Assembly: GCA_037131735.1 (NCBI GenBank)
Contig: JBAXQM010000001.1
Location: 248,001 to 312,000, forward strand
Source of the DNA: CAIUPE01 sp037131735
GTDB lineage: Bacteria; Pseudomonadota; Alphaproteobacteria; Rhizobiales; Beijerinckiaceae
Direction of reading: 5' to 3'
Length of the DNA: 64,000 bases
Position numbers and translations under genes: made by a program. Shown here piece by piece: positions 8,161-17,457 of the stretch. Below the pieces are notes generated by a model, which made no database searches, was not told the DNA's origin, and was given only the letters and a program-made list of their open reading frames with translations. Position 1 is the first letter of the stretch, and each line of letters begins with the position of its first letter.

Positions 8161-10350
8161 ATGTCTCTCGCTTTGACGCAGTTTCAATTCAAAATCGACA
8201 ATGATGGAATCGCCCATCTCATTTGGGATATGCCCGGCAAATCGATGAATGTTTTCATCGAGAAGACCCTCGATGAATTGGATAAGGCTGTTGATCATGT
8301 CGCTCAAAATGACTCCATCAAGGGATGCCTGATCCACTCCGGTAAGCCCGATAGTTTCTCGGGTGGCGCTGACATCGAAATGATCAATCAGCTTATCGAT
8401 CAGGCACAAAACATTCAAAATTCGACAACGCCAACGGAAGACAACCGAAAACTCGTTGAAGATTCTAGTCGCATGAGCCAACTTTATAGAAAGCTCGAAA
8501 CTTGCGGTAAAACTTTCGCAGTTGCGATCAATGGCGTTTGTGTGGGCGGCGCCTTCGAATTGGCATTGGCGTGCCACTACCGTGTTGTCTCAAATGATCC
8601 GAAAACAAAACTCGGTTTGCCCGAGATCAAAATAGGTATTTTTCCCGGCGCTGGTGGAACACAGCGAGTCGCACGACTTGCACCAACAGCCGATGCATTA
8701 TTGATGATGTTAAAAGGTGAACTGTTGAATAGCGATACGGCACTCAAGCACAATCTTGTTCATGCCGTTACCGATAAAAGCGCCCTTATCGAAAATGCGA
8801 AAGAATTTATATTAACGGGCGGCTCCCCCGTTCAACCTTGGGACCGTGGGAATTTTAAACCGCCCTCCGGACCCGTCTATTCAAAATCAGGCATGATGCT
8901 TTGGCCTATGGCCAATGCTATCTGCCGAAAAGACACTTACGATAATTATCCTGCCGCGCGCGCTTTACTTCAAGCGGTTTATGAGGGATTGCAGGTCTCT
9001 ATCGACCTAGGCTTGAAGATCGAGAGCCGACTTTTTGCTTCCATACTTAAGACCACCGAAGCGAAATCCATGGTCCGCTCGCTTTTTGTTTCAACCCAAG
9101 CGTTGAATAAAGGTGCGCGGCGGCCGACATCTATTGAAAAATCAGGCCTTAAAAAGATTGGTATTGTAGGCACCGGATTCATGGGCGCAGGAATTGCCGC
9201 TGTTTCAGCGATGGCCGGTCTCACCGTCGTTATGATCGACCGTTCCATGGAATTAGCTGCAAAAGGTCGGGATACAGCCACCGCAACAATCGCGTCGCGC
9301 TACAAAAAATTACCGTCAGGAAGTGACGGGCAATCGGAAGCAACAAGCCGGCTTATAGCCACCGATGATAATTCTGCGCTGGCTGATTGCGATCTTATTA
9401 TTGAAGCTGTTTTTGAAGATCCAGATCTCAAGGCTAAGACACTCGCCGCGATTGAAACCCACATGAATCCTAAAGCCGTTTTGGCTTCTAATACATCAAC
9501 CTTGCCCATCTCCGGCTTAGCCCGAACCTTAGAGTCAAAGAGTGAATTTCTCGGTATCCACTTTTTTTCACCCGTCGAGAAAATGCGTCTTGTCGAATTG
9601 ATTAAAGGTGAAGAGACGAGTGAACATGCGTTGGCTGTGGGCTTTGATTATTCGCGGCTGATCAATAAAACGCCGATCATCGTTAATGATGCACGCGGAT
9701 TTTTCGCCAATCGATGCGTATTAAATTACATTCTTGAGGGCCATCTGATGCTGGCGGAAGGTATACCGCCTGCCTATATCGAAAATGCAGCGCGTATGGC
9801 AGGTATGCCCGTGGGACCTCTTTCACTGTCGGACGAGGTTGCGCTCGATTTGATTCATCGCATCATTCGCGCGACGCAATCTGCTTTGGGTCCAGAGTCT
9901 ATTAGTCCTGTTCAAGCCGAAATCATCTCATCTATGGTTGAGACACATCAACGTTTCGGGCGTAAAAATGGAAAGGGCTTCTACGACTACTCACCCGGCG
10001 CTCCGAAGCGCTTATGGGCGGGCCTCGCACAATTTCAAAAAGAATCCCGCGATCCTGATCTTCTCGATGTCGAACACATTAAATTTAGACTTTTAGCGAC
10101 ACAGGCACTCGAAGCCGCACGCACGATGGATGAGGGCATTGTTCAAGATCCGCGCGAAGCTGATATCGGCGCCATTCTTGGGTTTGGCTTTGCGCCCTTC
10201 ACAGGCGGGCCACTTTCAATGATTGATGGATTAGGCGTCGATCGCTTCAATCATAAATGCGATGATCTCCATTCTCGCTATGGGGCACGCTTTACCGTTC
10301 CTAAGCTGTTGCGCGAGATGGAATCTCGTAAAACCCGTTTCTATCATTAG
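8161..10350 (+). CDS. fadB: Bifunctional enoyl-CoA hydratase / 3-hydroxyacyl-CoA dehydrogenase
   Basis: A 729-residue multifunctional beta-oxidation enzyme. The N-terminal crotonase domain (about residues 10-290) has the oxyanion-hole segment SGGADIEM and the catalytic stretch LPEIKIGIFPGAGGTQR. A linker leads to the NAD-binding Rossmann domain (GIVGTGFMGAGIA, about 333-345), catalytic His467 in GIHFFSPVEK, and the C-terminal dehydrogenase domains with DARGFFANR. It hydrates enoyl-CoA and oxidises the 3-hydroxyacyl-CoA made, passing the product to the thiolase encoded 12 bases upstream. The gene converges with the kinase gene, with only 18 bases between and no visible terminator. Confidence 0.93.
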   Translation: MSLALTQFQFKIDNDGIAHLIWDMPGKSMNVFIEKTLDELDKAVDHVAQNDSIKGCLIHSGKPDSFSGGADIEMINQLIDQAQNIQNSTTPTEDNRKLVEDSSRMSQLYRKLETCGKTFAVAINGVCVGGAFELALACHYRVVSNDPKTKLGLPEIKIGIFPGAGGTQRVARLAPTADALLMMLKGELLNSDTALKHNLVHAVTDKSALIENAKEFILTGGSPVQPWDRGNFKPPSGPVYSKSGMMLWPMANAICRKDTYDNYPAARALLQAVYEGLQVSIDLGLKIESRLFASILKTTEAKSMVRSLFVSTQALNKGARRPTSIEKSGLKKIGIVGTGFMGAGIAAVSAMAGLTVVMIDRSMELAAKGRDTATATIASRYKKLPSGSDGQSEATSRLIATDDNSALADCDLIIEAVFEDPDLKAKTLAAIETHMNPKAVLASNTSTLPISGLARTLESKSEFLGIHFFSPVEKMRLVELIKGEETSEHALAVGFDYSRLINKTPIIVNDARGFFANRCVLNYILEGHLMLAEGIPPAYIENAARMAGMPVGPLSLSDEVALDLIHRIIRATQSALGPESISPVQAEIISSMVETHQRFGRKNGKGFYDYSPGAPKRLWAGLAQFQKESRDPDLLDVEHIKFRLLATQALEAARTMDEGIVQDPREADIGAILGFGFAPFTGGPLSMIDGLGVDRFNHKCDDLHSRYGARFTVPKLLREMESRKTRFYH

Positions 10351-10368
10351 AATAGAGCCATTTCGGAT

Positions 10369-13300
10369 TTATTGTTGTCCAGCTGTCGCGAGGGCGCATT
10401 GGGTCACAAGGGCCCGCAGTGCTGCGGGCTTCACGGGCTTATGAAGAAGATAAATACCTTCCGCTTGCGTTTGCTCGCGAACGGCTTTTGAGCGATCAGC
10501 CGTGAGCAAAATAGCAGGAAGCACTTTACCCGTCCGCTTCCGGAGATCTGCAATCACGTCGAGACCTGTTTCCGTATCAAGATGATAATCGGCAATGATA
10601 AGCGGATACTGCTTATCCCCCTGCTCGAACACCATGTTAGCTTCCGCGCCGTTTTTTGCTGTGTTGACGATACATCCCCACCCTTCAAGCAAGATTTTCA
10701 TACCCTCCAGAATCATCTCGTCATTATCGATCACAAGAATCAGAAAGTTCAGCGGAAGAGATGAGCGGGTTGGTGTTGTCGGGGCGACCGATAGCTTTTT
10801 CGCACCTCGAACAGAGAGCGGCACCTCAAAAGAAAAATGTGAACCCCGCCCTGGTTCGGAGTGAAGCTTTATGGGATGCTTTAAAAGGCGCGAAATTCTC
10901 TCGACAATTGATAGGCCCAAGCCTAAGCCGCGCGCGACTTTGGTTCCTTCATCAAGGCGTTTAAATTCTTTGAAGATTATCTTCTTTTGTTCAGCCGGAA
11001 TTCCAAGTCCCGTATCAATGACACTGACGATGATTTTGTCGCGTCTCCGTCGACAGCCAATAAGAACGCGGCCCTGAGGGGTATATTTGATCGCGTTAGA
11101 GATGAGATTCTGCAACATACGTCTTAGAAGTCGGCGATCTGATCTTACCGCCTGGCTCGACTTTATAAAATCAAGTCGTATTCCCTTTTCCTTTGCGCTT
11201 GGCTCAAGTTCGATACGCAATTGCGTAAAGAGATCATCAATAAAAATATCTGATAATTCAGGTTTCTGCGCGCCCGCATCCAGTCGTGAAATGTCAAGAA
11301 GCGTTGTCAAAATTTCCTCAACCGCTTCAAGCGATGACGCTACATTCTGAACAAGTTGCCCATCGGATTGGCCGTTGCCTTTCTCTAAGAGTGCAGATGA
11401 GTAAAGACGCGCTGCGTTCAAAGGCTGAAGAATATCGTGACTTGCGGCCGCCAAAAACCTTGTCTTCGATAGATTCGCGTCATCGGCCTCAGCCTTTGCG
11501 TCGGAGAGCTCACGATTAAGGCGCAACAATTCTTCAGTGCGTTCTCTCACACGGCTTTCAAGGAGTTGATTAGCGGAAGAGAGATCTTCTTCTGCCTTCA
11601 CCGTTTCCGTAATGTCGGTATAGGTTGTAATGATCCCGCCATCAGGCAAATGTTCAGAACGCACTTCCAGCCAACGATTATGAGGGAAGGTCCGAACGCG
11701 AACGGGGTGAGTATCCCGGATAAAACTTTCAAATCGCCGTCTAAAATAAAGATCGCTTTGACCCGGTCCATAAAAATTTCGTGCAGTATTATATTTGATA
11801 ATTTCCTCGAGTGTCGTACCGACATGAACAATATTGTCGGACAAATCGAACAAAGTCTGAAACGCACGATTCCAACATAGAAGATTTTGGTTTGAATCAA
11901 AAACGGTTACGCCTTGCCGCGCGTGATCCAATGCGTGTTGGAGCAATTCTCTATTTTGCTGAAGTGCAGCTGAGGCTTCGTCAAGCAACTGCAACGCGTC
12001 AGACCGCGTCACATTGCCTTTCGAGAGAAGCATGGACAAGATACGTCGTGAGGATGCGGCGCCAACGGCTGAGGCAAGTTGAAATTCGGCGAAGCGAATA
12101 ATCTCAATTGTTGCCGGTTGATCGTCATTCCCAATATTTCCGGGATAGGTCGAGAACGCTGTATTTGTTCGTTCGAAACCGAGATAGCGCGCAACGACTT
12201 TTTTTAAGTCACCAATGGTAATAGATGTCCGCCATAGTCGAAAATTGAAATTCTTGAGCGGATTTTTTGGATTAACAAAGAGATCGGCCTGCAGTGTCTC
12301 GATTTGGCTCGGAGATCTCAAATAAGAAAACGCGACATAAAATGCTAAATTCACCAAAAGACTGAAAAACGCTCCATTGGCAATCGGTGATAATTCAGCA
12401 CCGAAAAGTGATGTCGGTTTTAATGCGATTATACCCAGCGGCCCATAACGTAAGAGATTATCAATTCCAAACAATCCCGGATTGGCAAGATTGGGTAGGA
12501 CAAGCGTATAGATCCAAACAAGTAGTCCAGAAATTAAACCTGCTGTCGCACCGAGCGCCGTACCTCTTCGCCAGAAAAGCCCTCCAAAAAAAGAAGGCGC
12601 GATTTGCGCGATCGCAGCAAATGAAACAAGACCGATTGATGCCAACGCCGCATCGCTTGTTGATCGGAAATACACGAATCCGAGAAACAGAATAACAACA
12701 ATTCCAATTCTCCGGATCCAGAGTATCTGGCTACCAAGGTCTCCAGCGCGGTCACGAAAAAGTCGATGCCCGGTCGGCAAAAGGGGCATCACAAGATCGT
12801 TTGAGATCATTGTTCCCAGCGCAACGCATTCAACAATCACCATTGCTGTGGCAGCGGACAATCCACCAAGAAACACAATCAGAGCGATGAATCCATTCCC
12901 TGCTTTGAGGGGCAATTCAAGAATTGCCATATCGCGATCAATCATGCCGGGGGGAAAGATAAAGTTAGATCCCAAAGCAATCGGAATCACAAAGATATTG
13001 ATTAAAACGAGATAGGCTGGAAACATCCACGCCGCGCGTTTCGTATCGAGCTCATCACGATTTTCGACCATCGTCATATGAAATTGGCGCGGCAGCAGAA
13101 GAATGATCAAAAACGAGAGAAGCGTCATCGCAAGCACAGTTGTGAAACCGCTGCTGCGATCCATCAGGGGCGTGATATCGGGACGTGACTGGATAAGAGT
13201 TGTTAAAGGCCCAATTCCATCGAACATACCCCAAACAACAAAAATGCCGACAGTTAGAAATGCAATGAGCTTGATGGCTGATTCAAAAGCAACGGCGATT

Positions 13301-13920
13301 GTTAAGCCCGTATGATGTTCGCGCGAGTCGATGTGCCGCGTACCAAATGTTACAGTGAAGCCTGCCAAGACAATCGCAACAGCCAGAGCGAGAGCGCCGG
13401 ATGTTGGCGTTGATACGCCTGCGACACTGCCGGGGACCGCATCAAGCAAAGTCTTGAGCGAAACGGTAATCGCTTTCAATTGCAGGGCGATATAGGGGAT
13501 TGATCCAATCACAGCGATGATAGCCACGAGAGCTGCCACCCGCGAGCTCTTGCCATAACGTGCCGCAACAAAGTCTGAGACCGAGAGAATATTTTGAGAC
13601 TTTGTGAGTTGTACCACCCGCCGCACAAAGCTATGGCCGAAGCCAATCACAAGAATGGGTCCGAGATAGATCCCTAAGAAATCAAGGCCTGTAAGCGAAG
13701 CGAGACCAACGGACCCGAAAAATGTCCAAGAAGTACAATAGACTGCCAGCGTCAGCGCATAGATTGATGACCGAAAGCGGCCATTAAGCAGGCGCTCGCC
13801 AAATAAATCGCCAAAATGGGCAATGGTGAACAAAGCCGACAAATAGATCAGCGCCACCAAAATGATGACCCAGCCCGCAATCATCCGCTTAAGCCCTCGT
13901 CCCGCTCTGTCGCCCCCCAT
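10369..13920 (-). CDS. Hybrid sensor histidine kinase with Na+/solute symporter-type sensor (CrbS/MxtR-like)
   Basis: An 1183-residue inner-membrane kinase. The first 530 or so residues form a multi-span sodium/solute-symporter (SSF) domain, followed by a PAS region (about 630-790), a short coiled coil, a HisKA domain with the phospho-accepting His near 827 (AAASHDILQPL), a HATPase domain (NLISNAIKYT, DTGLGIP) and a C-terminal receiver with Asp near 1112 (IIADYHLD) and Lys in LLHKPVKP. This order matches CrbS/MxtR, which with a LuxR-type regulator controls acetate and acetyl-CoA use. It lies next to fatty-acid oxidation genes, with a LuxR-type regulator 1.5 kb away. A start 12 codons in (13884) is possible. 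The ligand is unknown. Confidence 0.88.
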   Translation of the reverse strand: MGGDRAGRGLKRMIAGWVIILVALIYLSALFTIAHFGDLFGERLLNGRFRSSIYALTLAVYCTSWTFFGSVGLASLTGLDFLGIYLGPILVIGFGHSFVRRVVQLTKSQNILSVSDFVAARYGKSSRVAALVAIIAVIGSIPYIALQLKAITVSLKTLLDAVPGSVAGVSTPTSGALALAVAIVLAGFTVTFGTRHIDSREHHTGLTIAVAFESAIKLIAFLTVGIFVVWGMFDGIGPLTTLIQSRPDITPLMDRSSGFTTVLAMTLLSFLIILLLPRQFHMTMVENRDELDTKRAAWMFPAYLVLINIFVIPIALGSNFIFPPGMIDRDMAILELPLKAGNGFIALIVFLGGLSAATAMVIVECVALGTMISNDLVMPLLPTGHRLFRDRAGDLGSQILWIRRIGIVVILFLGFVYFRSTSDAALASIGLVSFAAIAQIAPSFFGGLFWRRGTALGATAGLISGLLVWIYTLVLPNLANPGLFGIDNLLRYGPLGIIALKPTSLFGAELSPIANGAFFSLLVNLAFYVAFSYLRSPSQIETLQADLFVNPKNPLKNFNFRLWRTSITIGDLKKVVARYLGFERTNTAFSTYPGNIGNDDQPATIEIIRFAEFQLASAVGAASSRRILSMLLSKGNVTRSDALQLLDEASAALQQNRELLQHALDHARQGVTVFDSNQNLLCWNRAFQTLFDLSDNIVHVGTTLEEIIKYNTARNFYGPGQSDLYFRRRFESFIRDTHPVRVRTFPHNRWLEVRSEHLPDGGIITTYTDITETVKAEEDLSSANQLLESRVRERTEELLRLNRELSDAKAEADDANLSKTRFLAAASHDILQPLNAARLYSSALLEKGNGQSDGQLVQNVASSLEAVEEILTTLLDISRLDAGAQKPELSDIFIDDLFTQLRIELEPSAKEKGIRLDFIKSSQAVRSDRRLLRRMLQNLISNAIKYTPQGRVLIGCRRRRDKIIVSVIDTGLGIPAEQKKIIFKEFKRLDEGTKVARGLGLGLSIVERISRLLKHPIKLHSEPGRGSHFSFEVPLSVRGAKKLSVAPTTPTRSSLPLNFLILVIDNDEMILEGMKILLEGWGCIVNTAKNGAEANMVFEQGDKQYPLIIADYHLDTETGLDVIADLRKRTGKVLPAILLTADRSKAVREQTQAEGIYLLHKPVKPAALRALVTQCALATAGQQ

Positions 13921-14026
13921 ATCGTCGGGGTTGCGTGCAGAACAATTTCAGGTCGAAACCGCTCTGGCAAGCAGCCCTACTTTATGAAACATAGGGATAG
14001 TGAGTGTGGCCCCCGCGAGGCGCGTG

Positions 14027-15220
14027 ATGATGTTACGGAATTCGGATCTGATTTCTTCAATTTCCCCTGAGGCCGCCGGTGTCCCGGGAAGCGGCATTCT
14101 TGAAGCTGTGACTTATGGGTGGGGCCGCCCCGGCCTTATTCCGCTTTGGGCGGGTGAGGGCGATATGTCCACGCCGTCCTTTATCAGTGAGGCCTCAACA
14201 CGATCTCTTGCGGCGGGCGAGACCTTTTATACGCCTAATCGGGGCATTCCGGCCTATCGCGAGGCGATCGCCCGCTACATGACCTCTGTTTATGAGATGC
14301 CCTTTTCGCCGGATCGCTTCCTCTGCACCATCGGCGGCATGCATGCGATGCAGATTGCGATGCGGATTGCTCTGTCAGAAGGCGATGAGGTTCTTGTTCC
14401 CTCTCCGGCGTGGCCTAACTTTAATGGCGCCGCGCTCGCAATTGGCGCGGTGCCGGTTGATGTCCCCATGGGTCTCACGGGAGAGAATCAAAAAGGACGG
14501 TGGTTCCTTGATCTTGATCGGCTTGCCGATGCTGTGACACCGCAAACACGCGCTATTGTGATCAATTCACCGTCTAACCCGACAGGCTGGACCGCGACCT
14601 TGCAAGAGCTGAAAGATGTCTTGGCTCTCGCGCGCCGCCACGGTTTGTGGATCATCGCCGATGAGATCTACAACCAATTTGTCTTCGGTGGCGCCAAACG
14701 TGCGCCCTCATTCCATGATGTTATGGATGATGATGATCGCATTATGTTCGTACAAACATTTTCAAAAAATTGGGCGATGACAGGCTGGCGTATCGGCTGG
14801 CTCGAATGTCCGCCTGCGCTTGCCCAGACGGCTGAAAATCTCATTCAATATTCATCATCCGGCGTTCCCACTTTCTTGCAGCGTGGTGCTATCGCGGCCA
14901 TCGATCACGGCAAGAATTTCATCGATCATCAAATCGCCCGCGCGCATGAAGGCCGTGAAATTGTTTGTAAGGCGCTTGGCGGCCTTTCTAACCTCTATTT
15001 TATGGTTCCGGAAGGTGCCTTCTATTTGTATTTCCGCGTTGAGGGCGCGAGCGATTCAATGGCCCTCGCAAAGTCTCTGATTGATCAAGCCAATGTTGGC
15101 CTCGCACCAGGCACCGCCTTTACGAAAAGCCAAGACCCATGGCTGCGGCTTTGCTTTTTGAGAAAGGCCGATGATCTAAAGCTTGCCGTAGAAAGACTGA
15201 CCAACGCCCTCAAGCCCTAG
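14027..15220 (+). CDS. Pyridoxal-phosphate-dependent aminotransferase, class I/II
   Basis: A fold-type I aminotransferase of 397 residues. It has the substrate-loop region near GRPGLIPLWAGEGD, the conserved NSPSNPTGW, the Asp/Tyr pair in DEIYNQFVF and the PLP lysine in FSKNWAMTGWRIGW (Lys247 from this start). These are the hallmarks of aspartate/tyrosine/LL-DAP-type aminotransferases; the substrate cannot be read from sequence. I chose ATG 14027 because GAGG lies six bases before it; GTG 14000 is an in-frame alternative. It is divergent from the kinase gene and 200 bases ahead of the response-regulator gene, with no obvious pathway partner nearby. Confidence 0.85.
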   Translation: MMLRNSDLISSISPEAAGVPGSGILEAVTYGWGRPGLIPLWAGEGDMSTPSFISEASTRSLAAGETFYTPNRGIPAYREAIARYMTSVYEMPFSPDRFLCTIGGMHAMQIAMRIALSEGDEVLVPSPAWPNFNGAALAIGAVPVDVPMGLTGENQKGRWFLDLDRLADAVTPQTRAIVINSPSNPTGWTATLQELKDVLALARRHGLWIIADEIYNQFVFGGAKRAPSFHDVMDDDDRIMFVQTFSKNWAMTGWRIGWLECPPALAQTAENLIQYSSSGVPTFLQRGAIAAIDHGKNFIDHQIARAHEGREIVCKALGGLSNLYFMVPEGAFYLYFRVEGASDSMALAKSLIDQANVGLAPGTAFTKSQDPWLRLCFLRKADDLKLAVERLTNALKP

Positions 15221-15420
15221 GAAGAGTGCGGACCCGACCCTCCGTGAGACGTCTGAAGGGCTAACTACGCAACCAATTCACGCGACCGGCGTTTTATCTC
15301 TATGAGTTGCCATGGGGACATTCCCTAACGGCATAGAGTTGGTTCTAGAAATTTAAGCAACGCTAAGAGTCTGCCCAAAACCGGGACAGGCCACAGCCCT
15401 GCTTTGTCGGGAGTTAAGCG

Positions 15421-16035
15421 ATGGGACAAGTAAGTGTATCGGGTCAGGAAGTTTATATTGCAGATAATGATTTAGCATTCAGAAGTGCGGTAGCGTCAGG
15501 ACTTGAGACCGCCGGCTATCGTGTCACCTCGTTCTCGGACGGGCCTTCACTACTCGCAGCGATGAGATCACGCGCTCCGGATTGTCTACTTATTGATTTG
15601 AACGTCAAAGGAAATAGCCATTCCGATCTTTTAGGCGATCTTGGATCGCGTGTAGCCACGCCGATTGTAACAATGGCTGATGATCCTAATGTTGAATTGG
15701 CCGTGAGCGCCATGAAAAAAGGCGCTTGTGATTTTGTTTCAAAGCCTTGTGCCGCTGATTCTATCGTCGGACGCGTCAAGCAGGTTATTGATGACCATCA
15801 AGGCGAGCCGAGCTCTAAAGTCGATTTAACAAACTTTCGTGGCGGTGATCGTTTAACGCCACGTGAACGCGATGTTTTGAAAAAAATTGCTCTCGGCGCC
15901 TCAAATAAAGAGGCCGGTAGGCAATTAGGGATCAGCCCTCGAACGGTAGAAGTTCACCGCGCGCGCATCATGGAAAAAATTGGTGCGCGGAATACAGCCG
16001 ATCTCGTCCGGATTGTGTATTCAGCCAGTCTTTGA
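15421..16035 (+). CDS. FixJ/NarL-type response regulator
   Basis: A 204-residue two-domain transcription regulator. The receiver domain (about residues 10-125) has the acidic pair in ADND, phospho-acceptor Asp59 in LLIDLNV and the conserved Lys in FVSKPCA. The C-terminal LuxR-type helix-turn-helix reads LTPRERDVLKKIALGASNKE with PRTVEVHRARIMEKIG, closest in style to FixJ. A GGGAG precedes the ATG. A Crp/Fnr gene follows after 39 bases, an arrangement like FixJ-FixK. The only sensor kinase nearby is the SSF-type hybrid kinase, so the pair could instead work like CrbS-CrbR. The 200 bases before it show no clear promoter. Confidence 0.85.
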   Translation: MGQVSVSGQEVYIADNDLAFRSAVASGLETAGYRVTSFSDGPSLLAAMRSRAPDCLLIDLNVKGNSHSDLLGDLGSRVATPIVTMADDPNVELAVSAMKKGACDFVSKPCAADSIVGRVKQVIDDHQGEPSSKVDLTNFRGGDRLTPRERDVLKKIALGASNKEAGRQLGISPRTVEVHRARIMEKIGARNTADLVRIVYSASL

Positions 16036-16074
16036 TGTCTCTCTGATTCATTTAAGTTTGGTTGGAGTTGCGTT

Positions 16075-16719
16075 ATGGAATTAAACACATCCACTCACAT
16101 CGATGGGAAAGTGGCTGGGCGTCCTATGGAGGTCCCGCCACGAACAGTCATCATCGATGAAGGCGATCCGGCCCGTGCCGTTTATCGAATCCAGTCAGGT
16201 CATGTGATGCTTTCAAAACTATTGCCGGATGGTCGGCGTCAGATTTTTGAGCTCCTTGGTCCGGGCTCAATCTTTGGTGTCACACCGCATGAACGGCACG
16301 ATAGTGTTGCAGAGTCTCTCACGGATACACGTATTTCAATTTTCGAACGCTCAATTCTTGAGAGAATGCCAAGCTTCGATAACTACATTGTACATCGGTT
16401 AGAAATACAAATCTGCGCGCTTCATGATCATGCCGTTTTACTTGGACGGAAAACCGCAACTGAACGTGTCTCGACCTATATTCTCAATCTTGCGCAAAGT
16501 GCACATGAGAACGAGAATAGCCCTCCACCCCAAGCACTTGTCATTGTGCCGATGACACGATCGGAGATTGCTGATTATCTGGGGCTAACACTTGAAACCG
16601 TGAGCCGCGCATTCTCACGATTAAAGCGCCTCGGTGTGATCTCCTATGAACGGCATGACGGCCCCATGCGCGTCGCGCTTGATCGTCTTGGTCCACTCAC
16701 AGGCACTTACTGGACATAA
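16075..16719 (+). CDS. Crp/Fnr-family transcriptional regulator (FixK-like)
   Basis: A 214-residue regulator with a cyclic-nucleotide-type beta-barrel (about residues 20-110), a dimerisation helix and a C-terminal winged helix (MTRSEIADYLGLTLETVSRA). The recognition helix carries E-x-x-S-R, the pattern that reads TTGAT-N4-ATCAA boxes. The N-terminal cysteine cluster that holds the Fe-S centre in FNR is absent, so it would not sense oxygen the FNR way; FixK proteins share this lack. GGAG lies before the ATG. It follows the FixJ-type gene, probably as one transcript. A perfect FNR/FixK box is found 170 bases after its stop. Confidence 0.87.
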   Translation: MELNTSTHIDGKVAGRPMEVPPRTVIIDEGDPARAVYRIQSGHVMLSKLLPDGRRQIFELLGPGSIFGVTPHERHDSVAESLTDTRISIFERSILERMPSFDNYIVHRLEIQICALHDHAVLLGRKTATERVSTYILNLAQSAHENENSPPPQALVIVPMTRSEIADYLGLTLETVSRAFSRLKRLGVISYERHDGPMRVALDRLGPLTGTYWT

Positions 16720-16780
16720 CCGACTGATACTCACCCGATACTCAACCGCAATACAACCGTTACATAACTTTTAGGGTGGT

Positions 16781-16825
16781 GCAGGTGCCCAGCTCCGCTC
16801 CCCCGAGTCAAAAGTGAGCACCTGC
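16781..16825. repeat. Inverted repeat with 8-base arms in convergent gap
   Basis: GCAGGTGC at 16781-16788 and GCACCTGC at 16818-16825 are perfect inverse complements separated by 29 bases. On the minus strand it lies inside the region that the FNR-type promoter would transcribe. No T-run follows on either strand, so intrinsic termination is doubtful, though it may fold at the end of the Crp/Fnr transcript. Confidence 0.4.
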
Positions 16826-16836
16826 GTATATCTACC

Positions 16837-16857
16837 CATGGCTGAACATCAGCCATG
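16837..16857. repeat. Perfect 8-base hairpin, 5-base loop
   Basis: CATGGCTG, loop AACAT, CAGCCATG. On the minus strand it would form the very 5' end of a transcript starting near 16855. It may also help end transcription of the Crp/Fnr gene, though no T-run follows. Confidence 0.4.
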
Positions 16858-16903
16858 AATGTTTATACTCCGCACAGGTCATACTTTCATTGATGGGGAT
16901 CAA
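16855..16903 (-). promoter_or_regulatory. FNR/FixK-type promoter facing left, no annotated target
   Basis: TTGATGGGGATCAA at 16890-16903 is a perfect FNR/FixK palindrome. On the minus strand a TATAAA -10 occupies 16867-16862, so a start at about 16855 would put the box centre at -41.5, the exact class II activator spacing. The transcript would run into a gap that holds no conventional gene, only hairpins and a 41-codon open frame (16856 down to 16731) whose ATG would coincide with the transcript start. A small RNA or leaderless peptide is inferred. Confidence 0.5.
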
Positions 16904-16917
16904 ATTGGATGGCTGAA

Positions 16918-17307
16918 TTATTTAGCCGGAACGAGCTGGTAGCCTTTGGATAAAAGGCAGCTCTCCACCATCTGGTTTCGAGGCGCTTCGTTGATATCTC
17001 GGGTTGAATAGGTGGGCGGCACATAGATCGGTTCATCATAGAAGCATGAGCCGAAGCCATGGCGATGGCGGTTACAAAAACGCGACGATCCATAGATATA
17101 GCCGCCACCCTCAACGGTCGTGACCGGATAGACGGGGTAATGGCGCGAGGCCTCTCTCTCGCAGGAGAGCTTATCGCGCCCGAAATCAGACAGTGACCGC
17201 GTCGGATGAGTCCACTCGTAGCGCTGGCAACCGCCAAGCACAGAGAGCACTACAAGAAGACCGAGAGCGGCGGCGGTTATTCGACGATGGCGCTTAATCA
17301 TCGGCAT
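16918..17307 (-). CDS. Small predicted lipoprotein of unknown function
   Basis: A 129-residue protein with a basic N-terminus, a hydrophobic signal segment and a lipobox (VLGGC) giving a lipidated cysteine near residue 27. The mature part has several cysteines (KLSCE, RFCNR, GSCFY, ESCLL), two tyrosine/proline-rich stretches and no family I recognise; the cysteines may form disulfides in the periplasm. I chose ATG 17307 because GAGGA lies five bases before it; ATG 17325 is upstream. It shares the divergent region 17308-17457 with anmK, which fits an envelope role but does not prove one. Confidence 0.7.
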   Translation of the reverse strand: MPMIKRHRRITAAALGLLVVLSVLGGCQRYEWTHPTRSLSDFGRDKLSCEREASRHYPVYPVTTVEGGGYIYGSSRFCNRHRHGFGSCFYDEPIYVPPTYSTRDINEAPRNQMVESCLLSKGYQLVPAK

Positions 17308-17457
17308 TGAGGTCCTCATATACATCCAGCATCCACGATCAAAAACATCTGGTAATCATATTTTCACTTCAACCGTGATACGGTTAATGCCTGAATATGA
17401 GCTGAATAGGTTCTCGCTTTGTTGCGTCAAGATCAATCCCTATCGTCCCGACGATTA

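Noticed and set aside
16075..16719. True oxygen-sensing FNR
   Set aside because: The N-terminal cysteine cluster needed for the Fe-S centre is absent.
16731..16856. 41-codon open frame as a firm gene
   Set aside because: Its composition gives no sign of a real protein and there is no ribosome-binding site; it is only mentioned as one reading of the FNR-driven transcript.
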